Positions 31,768 to 36,595 of a stretch of 36,595 bases of DNA are shown piece by piece. Position numbers and translations under genes: made by a program. The notes beneath the pieces are model-generated. The model was not told the DNA's origin. It saw only the letters and a program-made list of their open reading frames with translations, and searched no databases. Source of the stretch: JBFXAN01 sp050184225 (lineage in GTDB: Bacteria > Chloroflexota > Dehalococcoidia > CAUJGQ01); the NCBI GenBank assembly GCA_050184225.1, contig JBFXAN010000053.1, positions 1 to 36,595 on the forward strand, read 5' to 3'. Each line of letters begins with the position of its first letter. Position 1 is the stretch's first letter.

Positions 31768-32364
31768 ATGAAGGATCTGGCCCTGCTCCTCCTGAGACTG
31801 AGCGTCGGTGGCTTGATGATGGGCCATGGCGCCCAAAAGCTCTTTGGTGTGTTCGGCGGCCACGGCATGCAGGGAACCGCCGGCTGGCTCGAGTCGATCG
31901 GGCTGCGTCCGGGCCACCGCTGGGCGATGATGGCGGGCGGTTCGGAGTTCGGCGGCGGGGCGTTGACCGCGCTCGGTCTGGCAAGCCCGCTCGGCCCGAT
32001 CGGCATCATCGCGGCGATGTCGACTGCCACCGCGAAAGTTCACTGGGGCAAACCGATTTGGGTGAGCGAGGGCGGCGCGGAACTACCGGCGACGAACAGC
32101 GCCGTCGCCTCGGCGCTGGCGATCGCCGGGCCGGGCCGGTACTCGCTCGACCGGGCGCTCGGCCTGCGCCTTCCCCCGGCGCTCGTCCTGCTCGCCGCCA
32201 CCGCCGCGGCCGCCGGCGTGGTGATGGCCTCAAGCAAGTCTCCACCAGCATCCGACCAGACCAGCGCCGAGCAACCTCCGACCGAGGCTGAGGCAACGAC
32301 GGAGGAGGACATGGTCGAGGCGCAAACCGCGGTTAGCCTGACCGCCGCCGAAGCGCCGGTCTGA
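31768..32364 (+). CDS. DoxX-family membrane protein
   Basis: The 198-residue protein has about four hydrophobic helices (LALLLLRLSVGGLMMGHGAQKLFG is the DoxX start; others near 65-85, 90-105 and 140-165) and the DoxX pattern GHGAQKLFG with a following GWLESIGL. The C-terminus (170-198) is Glu/Thr/Ala-rich, probably disordered. DoxX proteins are small membrane proteins of varied roles, including thiosulfate oxidation in archaea; substrate is unknown. GAGGAAAGGA precedes ATG 31768 and rejects the upstream GTG start. An inverted repeat follows the stop. Confidence 0.85.
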   Translation: MKDLALLLLRLSVGGLMMGHGAQKLFGVFGGHGMQGTAGWLESIGLRPGHRWAMMAGGSEFGGGALTALGLASPLGPIGIIAAMSTATAKVHWGKPIWVSEGGAELPATNSAVASALAIAGPGRYSLDRALGLRLPPALVLLAATAAAAGVVMASSKSPPASDQTSAEQPPTEAEATTEEDMVEAQTAVSLTAAEAPV

Positions 32365-32389
32365 ACCATCGCCGGCAGGCTTCGCGCCT

Positions 32390-32465
32390 CTGGGAGCGCG
32401 GGCTTCCAGCCCGCCGGTCGCCGGCGGACTCCGGCCTGGCGCGGGCATCCTGCCCGCGCTCCCAG
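32390..32465. repeat. Palindromic repeat with nested hairpins after doxX
   Basis: Outer arms CTGGGAGCGCGGGC (32390-32403) and GCCCGCGCTCCCAG (32452-32465) are perfect complements; each side also contains a small inner hairpin (GCGGGC with GCCCGC). This is a GC-rich dispersed-type repeat and may terminate doxX transcription. It is different from the 29.4/35.1 kb family. Confidence 0.85.
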
Positions 32466-32504
32466 GGGCCGGCATTGGCCGCCACGGTGCGCTACTATCG
32501 GTAC

Positions 32505-33119
32505 ATGGCCGAAGTACGCTGCACGGGTGTGGTGCTCGCCGGTGGTCGAAGTAGCCGGCTCGGGCGGGACAAAGCCCTGCTTGAGCTGCACGGTGAGACG
32601 CTGCTTGCGCGGGTGGTGCGTCTGCTCTCGTCCGTGGTCGATGACATCATTGTCCTGGGGCCGCCCGATCGTGCGGTGCATGCGCCCGGCGCCCGCGTGA
32701 TCCCGGACGAGCGACCGGGTGATGGCCCACTTCCCGCGCTGGCGACCGCGCTGCGGGAGATGTACGGCGAGCGGATGATCGCCGTCGCCACGGACATGCC
32801 GCTGCTCAATCCGGCGCTGCTTCGTCATGTCCTCGACCGATCCGCCGGCTTCGATGTCGCCGTGCCGCGCGTCGGCGGCCGCACGCAGCAGTTGCATGGG
32901 GCCTACGGGCGCGGATGCATTCCCGTCATCGAAGCACAGCTTCAGCGCGATGACCTTAAGGTCGATCGCTTCTTCGGCGCCGTGCGCACGCTCGTGATTG
33001 AAGAGGACGAGATCGCCTCAATCGATCCGCATTTCCTCTCATTTCGCAACATTAACACCGAATCCGATTGGATCGAGGTGCAGCGGATTGCGGCCGGACC
33101 GGCGGAAGTGGAACGGTGA
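32505..33119 (+). CDS. mobA: MobA-like nucleotidyltransferase
   Basis: The 204-residue protein has the GT-A nucleotidyltransferase fold: LAGGRSSRLGRDKALLELHG is the MobA GTP-binding signature, and VATDMPLL carries the metal-binding Asp; FRNINTESDW is the C-terminal MobA motif (NiNTpeD). MobA attaches GMP to molybdopterin to make the guanine dinucleotide cofactor. No other molybdenum-cofactor gene is in the window, so the substrate call comes only from motif similarity. No ribosome binding site is apparent before ATG 32505; a leaderless mRNA is possible. The stop overlaps the next GTG start (GTGA). Confidence 0.85.
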   Translation: MAEVRCTGVVLAGGRSSRLGRDKALLELHGETLLARVVRLLSSVVDDIIVLGPPDRAVHAPGARVIPDERPGDGPLPALATALREMYGERMIAVATDMPLLNPALLRHVLDRSAGFDVAVPRVGGRTQQLHGAYGRGCIPVIEAQLQRDDLKVDRFFGAVRTLVIEEDEIASIDPHFLSFRNINTESDWIEVQRIAAGPAEVER

Positions 33120-33886
33120 GCCGATCGACGACAAATCTCCTCCTGCAGCCCGCGCCGTCATTCCGCGATGCTCTGCGTGGCATCTCCCGCAGGGGCGACT
33201 ACCAGGAACTCCTCGATCAAGACGGCCTTCCATCGCCGGCGCTGGCGCAGAATCTCCAACACATTCGGCTGATGAACCGCTGGCTCGGCTGGTCGGCGGG
33301 AGTGTGGGCCGAGCTGGCACCGGTGCTCACGTCGGTGTCAGACCGGGCCGTGCTGCTCGATATCGCCACCGGCTCCGGCGACGTGCCCCGCTCGCTGAGC
33401 CGGCGGGCCGCTCGTCGGGGCATCCGACTCACCCTGATCGGCTCGGATCTCAGCGACGGCGTCCTTCGAGATGCGAAGCGCCAGTCCGGGCCGTCGATCG
33501 AATTGGTCCGCCACGACGCGGCCGCGCTGCCGTTCGCCGATCGCTCGGTCGATTTGGTCACGCTCTGCCTCGCCGCCCACCATCTCGATCCGCTGCAACT
33601 GACCGCCGCGCTCGGTGAGGCGTGGCGTGTGGCGCGGCGGGCGGTGATCGTCAGCGACCTGGAGCGTGGCCGCCTGGCCTACGCCGGCGCGCGGTTGATG
33701 GCGCTGGTGCTGCGCAATCCACTGACCTCACACGACGGACCGATATCCGTGCTTCGTGCCTACACCGCCGTCGAGATTGCCGGCCTCGCCCGCCGGGCCG
33801 GGCTACGGCCGATTCGCGTGCGCCGCTCTGTACCCTTTCGCATGACGCTCGTCGCGAGGAAGGACATCGAGCGATGCCGGACGTGA
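33116..33886 (+). CDS. SAM-dependent class I methyltransferase
   Basis: The 256-residue protein has a Rossmann methyltransferase core: motif I LLDIATGSGDVPRSL, an Asp at the end of strand 2 (LIGSDLSD), motif II-like ELVRHDAAALPFADRSVDLVTLCLAAHHLD and motif III AVIVSDLERGR. It resembles UbiE-type and type III polyketide-tailoring methyltransferases. The start GTG 33116 overlaps the mobA stop, and its own end overlaps the flavoprotein by 13 bases, so the three are translationally coupled. The product is unknown. Confidence 0.85.
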   Translation: MSRSTTNLLLQPAPSFRDALRGISRRGDYQELLDQDGLPSPALAQNLQHIRLMNRWLGWSAGVWAELAPVLTSVSDRAVLLDIATGSGDVPRSLSRRAARRGIRLTLIGSDLSDGVLRDAKRQSGPSIELVRHDAAALPFADRSVDLVTLCLAAHHLDPLQLTAALGEAWRVARRAVIVSDLERGRLAYAGARLMALVLRNPLTSHDGPISVLRAYTAVEIAGLARRAGLRPIRVRRSVPFRMTLVARKDIERCRT

Positions 33887-35070
33887 TCGTCGTCGGCGGT
33901 GGCCCGGCCGGCGCCGGCACAGCGCTTCGCCTGGCGCGGCAAGGGTTCTCCGTGTCGCTGCTCGAACGCCATCGTCTGCCACGGCACAAAGCCTGTGCCG
34001 AATATATGAGTCCGGGCGTGGTGCGACAGCTACACCGACTGGGTGTCGGAGAAGCGGTCGAGCGGGCGGCCGGGGCGCGGCTCGACGGCTTTACGTTGTT
34101 TGCCGGCGATCGATCGTTTACCGGCCGGTTTGCAGGGGCGCCGGTGCATGCCGCGCCCCAGTTTGGATTGGGCATCGCGCGTTCGACGATGGATGCGATC
34201 CTGGTCCGGGCGGCGGCCGATGCCGGTGTCGATGTGCAGGAAAACGCCCGCGTGATCGATCTGCTCTGGAAAGGTGACGGAGTCGCCGGCGTGCAGCTGC
34301 TCCAAGCAGGTCGCCGGCATGACATGGCAGCGGCGCTGGTGATCGGCGCCGACGGCATCCGCTCCGTCGTTGCCCATCGACTGCAGGCATTCGAACCTCG
34401 GAAGGGCATGGAGCGGATCGCGCTGGTCGCACATCTCGGCGGTATCGAGGGGCTGACATCGCGGGGCGAGATGCACGTCGGCCGAGGCGGCTATTGTGGG
34501 GTGGCGCCGCTCGGCAATGGCGTCGCGAACGTGGCGATGGTGCTGAAGGATGCCGCTCCGCGCATCCGTGGCCGGACCGACGCCTTCTTTTGGGACTTCC
34601 TGCGTACCCTGCCGAACCTCTCCGGCCGGCTGGACCGAGCGGAAACGGTTCGGCCGGTGATGGCGATCGGTCCGCTCGCGAAACGGACCCGCGTCCTATG
34701 TGAGAACGGTGTGCTCCTCGTGGGCGATGCCGGCGGCTACTTCGATCCATTTACCGGCCAGGGCGTCCATCGCGCCCTCGTGACCGGGGCGATGGCCGCC
34801 CATGTCGCCGGCGATGCCCTCCGTCGCGGCGACGTCTCCCGTCAGTCTCTCCTCCCCTATGAACAACGCCGGCGGAAGACCCTTCGTTCCAGCCATGCAG
34901 TCGAGTGGCTCGTCCAGCAGTTCCTCGGCCGCCCGGTCCTGTTCAACCGAGCCGTGCGGCGTCTCGCCACCGATCAGGCGATGGCCGACACGCTGATCGG
35001 CGTCACCGGCGACATCGTTCCACCCGGCCGCGTGCTCAACCCGTGGTTCCTGGCCCGACTCGGGATCTGA
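33874..35070 (+). CDS. FAD-dependent oxidoreductase, geranylgeranyl reductase-like
   Basis: The 398-residue protein has a dinucleotide-binding motif VVGGGPAGAGTALRLA, a mid-protein FAD motif VIGADGIRSVVA (DG motif) and GVLLVGDAGGYFDPFTGQGVHRAL (GD motif), as in geranylgeranyl reductases, aromatic-ring hydroxylases and ETF-quinone-like flavoproteins. With the upstream methyltransferase the arrangement recalls lipid-quinone or type III polyketide tailoring operons (methyltransferase plus flavoprotein hydroxylase), but no ketosynthase is in the window. GAGGAAGGA precedes ATG 33874; earlier in-frame starts overlap the methyltransferase and lack similarity. Confidence 0.9.
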   Translation: MPDVIVVGGGPAGAGTALRLARQGFSVSLLERHRLPRHKACAEYMSPGVVRQLHRLGVGEAVERAAGARLDGFTLFAGDRSFTGRFAGAPVHAAPQFGLGIARSTMDAILVRAAADAGVDVQENARVIDLLWKGDGVAGVQLLQAGRRHDMAAALVIGADGIRSVVAHRLQAFEPRKGMERIALVAHLGGIEGLTSRGEMHVGRGGYCGVAPLGNGVANVAMVLKDAAPRIRGRTDAFFWDFLRTLPNLSGRLDRAETVRPVMAIGPLAKRTRVLCENGVLLVGDAGGYFDPFTGQGVHRALVTGAMAAHVAGDALRRGDVSRQSLLPYEQRRRKTLRSSHAVEWLVQQFLGRPVLFNRAVRRLATDQAMADTLIGVTGDIVPPGRVLNPWFLARLGI

Positions 35071-35077
35071 CTCCCAT

Positions 35078-35155
35078 TTGTCATCCTGAGCGACAGCGAC
35101 GGATCTCGGAGGTGAGTATGCGTCCGAGATCCGTCGCTGTCGCTCAGGATGACAA
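35078..35155. repeat. Perfect 33-bp inverted repeat, same family as at 29441
   Basis: Arms 35078-35110 and 35123-35155 are perfect reverse complements around a 12-base loop. The outer arm starts TTGTCATCCTGAGCGAC, shared with the element at 29441-29514. It begins 8 bases after the flavoprotein stop codon and could act as a transcription stop or RNA stabiliser. Confidence 0.93.
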
Positions 35156-35186
35156 GGGGCTGGCGGTTTGCGATACCCTCATTGGA

Positions 35187-35681
35187 ATGGAAACGACGAA
35201 CGAGATCCTGATCAGAGCGCCGGCGGCAGACGTGTTCGCGCTGGCGGCGAACACGGAGCGTTGGCCGCAGATCCTGCCGCACTATCGCTGGGTGCGGCGG
35301 CTGCGGGGGGCTGACGATCACAAGGTTGTCGAGATGGCGGCGCGGCGTGATTTCTATCCGGTGCGCTGGGTGGCCGTGCAACACAATTTCCGGGAGGAGC
35401 ATCGCATCACTTTTCGCCATGTGCGCGGCATCTCGCGTGGGATGGAAGTCGAGTGGACGATCACACCAACACCGGACGGGGCGCACGTCCGCATCTGGCA
35501 CGAGTTCCATTCGTCGCTACCCATCGTCGGCGAGTTCTTCGCCCACCGCATCGTCGGGCAGTTGTTCGTGAGCAATATCGCGGGAAAGACGCTGCGGGAG
35601 ATAAAAAGGCTCGCCGAGCGGGGTGGAGACTCGGCGAGCCGGGAAACGACCGACGCGGCTAGATCAGCGCCGGCGCATTAG
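35187..35681 (+). CDS. SRPBCC (START-like polyketide cyclase/dehydrase) family protein
   Basis: The 164-residue protein has the SRPBCC start TNEILIRAPAADVFALAANTERWPQILPHYRWVR, a central pair of strands (VRWVAVQHNFREEHRITFRHV) and a long C-terminal helix (FFAHRIVGQLFVSNIAGKTLREIKRLAE). Such proteins bind hydrophobic ligands in a deep cavity and include polyketide cyclases and CoQ10-binding proteins, consistent with the upstream flavoprotein and methyltransferase. The last 20 residues are hydrophilic and not part of the fold. ATG 35187 has no evident ribosome binding site. The 3' end contains an antisense terminator and overlaps the small minus-strand gene by 23 bases. Confidence 0.87.
   Translation: METTNEILIRAPAADVFALAANTERWPQILPHYRWVRRLRGADDHKVVEMAARRDFYPVRWVAVQHNFREEHRITFRHVRGISRGMEVEWTITPTPDGAHVRIWHEFHSSLPIVGEFFAHRIVGQLFVSNIAGKTLREIKRLAERGGDSASRETTDAARSAPAH
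35603..35640 (-). terminator. Rho-independent terminator on the minus strand inside the SRPBCC gene
   Basis: CTCGGCGAGCC and GGCTCGCCGAG (35640-35630 and 35618-35608 on the minus strand) form a perfect 11-bp stem with an 11-base loop, followed by TTTTT (35607-35603). The stem lies in the SRPBCC coding sequence and terminates transcription entering from the right, directly after the small minus-strand gene. Confidence 0.75.
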
Positions 35682-35820
35682 TCACGTCTGGCGGATCGTC
35701 CTCCGCTTCGATCTCAAGCGGTTCGTGCGGCCGTGGTATCCGCAACACCTCCGCGTCGCGGACGAGGCGGATAGGACGAATGCTGACCGTGGCTCGTATG
35801 TCCGGTTCTGATCCCTGCAT
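35659..35820 (-). CDS. Small hypothetical protein (53 aa)
   Basis: ATG 35820 is preceded by a strong Shine-Dalgarno GAGGAG (9 bases upstream), and the frame stops at 35659, 19 bases before the stem of an intrinsic terminator with a T-tract. The protein has a basic middle (SIRPIRLVRDAEVLRIPRP) and a strongly acidic end (EIEAEDDPP). No cysteines, no membrane helix and no known motif. Ribosome binding site, frame and terminator together argue for a real gene. It lies 162 bases downstream of pth and may share its transcript, or use a -10-like GAATAAT at 35869-35875. Function is unknown; a precursor peptide is possible but unsupported. Confidence 0.55.
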   Translation of the reverse strand: MQGSEPDIRATVSIRPIRLVRDAEVLRIPRPHEPLEIEAEDDPPDVTNAPALI

Positions 35821-35982
35821 CGGCAATCACTCCTCTGATGTCGTGGGCGGGTTTCCGCCGTTGGTGCGATTATTCACAGACGGCCGCGCCAACCACGAAC
35901 AGCGGTAGCGTACGCGGCGAAGCACGTTGGCGGTTCGCCCGTCAGAGGTATTCACGCACGAAATGGCGGGGTTTTGGTCGAT

Positions 35983-36579
35983 TCAAGCGGGGCGCGGCTC
36001 GGCGTTGACCCGCTGCATCGCCGGCTCGACGCCATCGCGCAGCATGATCTCCACCGCGTCGGCGGCGCGGTCGGCCGCCGCCTCGAGGGTGGCGCGGTCG
36101 GCCGGTCCGGGCGGACCCAGCACCCAGCCGGCCACATGCTCCGGATCCCAGGTCGGTTCACCGCCGACCTGCGGCCGGCCGATGCCGATGCGAATGCGGG
36201 GGAACTCCTGCGATCCGGTCGAGGCGACGATCGAGCGCATGCCGTTGTGACCGCCATGACTGCCACGCGGTCGCAGACGCACCCGGCCGGTCGGGAGGTC
36301 GAGCTCGTCGTAGATCACGACCATCTGCTCCGGCTTGAGACCGTAGACCTTCAGCGCCTGCTGCACCGCTTTGCCGCTGAGGTTCATCATCGTGCGCGGC
36401 TTGGCCAGCACGACGCGGCGGCCATCGATCTCGCCTTCGCCTAGTTCCACCAGACCGCTGCGCCGGGTGAAGTCGATCCCCAGACGCTTGGCCAGCCGGT
36501 TGACCGTCCAATAGCCGACGTTATGCCGGTGCCTGGCATAGGACGATCCAGGATTGCCCAATCCGACGACCAGTTGCAA
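35983..36579 (-). CDS. pth: Peptidyl-tRNA hydrolase, start near the contig end
   Basis: Pth releases tRNA from prematurely dropped peptidyl-tRNA. The protein of at least 198 residues has VVGLGNPGSSYARHRHNVGYW (catalytic Asn and His), KPRTMMNLSG, VIYDELDLPTGRVRLR (catalytic Asp) and SHGGHNGMRSI, covering the whole family. The only start visible is TTG at 36579. Directly upstream is 3 bases and then sequencing adapter, so the true start (ATG or this TTG) cannot be decided and one to a few N-terminal residues may be missing. The C-terminal region after about 150 is Ala/Glu-rich as usual. Confidence 0.93.
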   Translation of the reverse strand: MQLVVGLGNPGSSYARHRHNVGYWTVNRLAKRLGIDFTRRSGLVELGEGEIDGRRVVLAKPRTMMNLSGKAVQQALKVYGLKPEQMVVIYDELDLPTGRVRLRPRGSHGGHNGMRSIVASTGSQEFPRIRIGIGRPQVGGEPTWDPEHVAGWVLGPPGPADRATLEAAADRAADAVEIMLRDGVEPAMQRVNAEPRPA

Positions 36580-36582
36580 CGG

Positions 36583-36595
36583 AGATCGGAAGAGC
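36583..36595. other. Illumina adapter sequence at the contig end
   Basis: The last 13 bases, AGATCGGAAGAGC, are identical to the start of the common TruSeq-type adapter. This is very likely an untrimmed technical artefact. Genomic sequence therefore ends at about 36582. Confidence 0.93.

Noticed and set aside
1..36582. tRNA, rRNA or riboswitch genes
   Set aside because: No acceptor/TPsiC-like blocks or known aptamer motifs were recognised by eye. A covariance-model scan would be needed to exclude them fully.

Overview
The window (36.6 kb, high GC, dense, mostly bacterial housekeeping genes) looks like a contig from a member of the Chloroflexota, most likely class Thermomicrobia (Sphaerobacter/Nitrolancea-like). 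This placement is inferred from gene content: a SUF operon with SufR, SufU and a Rieske protein, a membrane-anchored baseplate-J-like protein behind alaS, and a DinG with an N-terminal exonuclease. No rRNA, tRNA or CRISPR array was seen. The last 13 bases match the common Illumina adapter, so the right end is a contig end and not genomic sequence.

Layout. 1-5.9 kb (+): end of rsmA, ispE, a PHP-domain phosphoesterase, a small alpha/beta-barrel-like protein, dinG and a GNAT acetyltransferase. 5.9-7.8 kb (-): aroC, an eight-ligand zinc protein and a two-span membrane protein. 8.0-10.0 kb (+): a 656-residue protein with much lower GC than its surroundings, made of two methylglyoxal-synthase-fold domains and a SorC-type sugar-phosphate-binding domain. 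This is the most unusual gene of the window. 10.1-17.7 kb (-): an apparent operon alaS, baseplate-J-like membrane protein, ruvX, mltG, aroE and a membrane-anchored hypothetical. 17.9-19.2 kb (+): hicB-hicA toxin-antitoxin pair and a crotonase. 19.3-22.6 kb (-): an MFS transporter, aroA and hsp20. 22.8-24.3 kb (-): an orphan OmpR-type response regulator, a HEPN (UPF0332-like) protein and a small partner of unknown family. 24.5-31.6 kb (+): sufR-sufC-sufB-sufD-Rieske-sufS-sufU-sufT, a complete iron-sulfur assembly operon with its own Fe-S-sensing repressor. 31.8-35.7 kb (+): DoxX, a MobA-like nucleotidyltransferase, a methyltransferase, a geranylgeranyl-reductase-like flavoprotein and a SRPBCC protein. 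35.6-36.6 kb (-): pth and, downstream, a 53-residue small gene whose terminator lies inside the end of the SRPBCC gene.

The shikimate pathway is represented by three separate genes (aroC, aroE, aroA) in different transcription units. Four intergenic gaps carry long inverted repeats. Two of these (near 29.45 and 35.1 kb) belong to the same family, and one 43-bp perfect inverted repeat separates sufB from sufD.

The strongest candidates for new biology are the double-MGS/SorC fusion (an enzyme-like protein that may both act on and sense triose phosphates), the response regulator/HEPN/partner cassette, and the small antisense-overlapping gene near pth.
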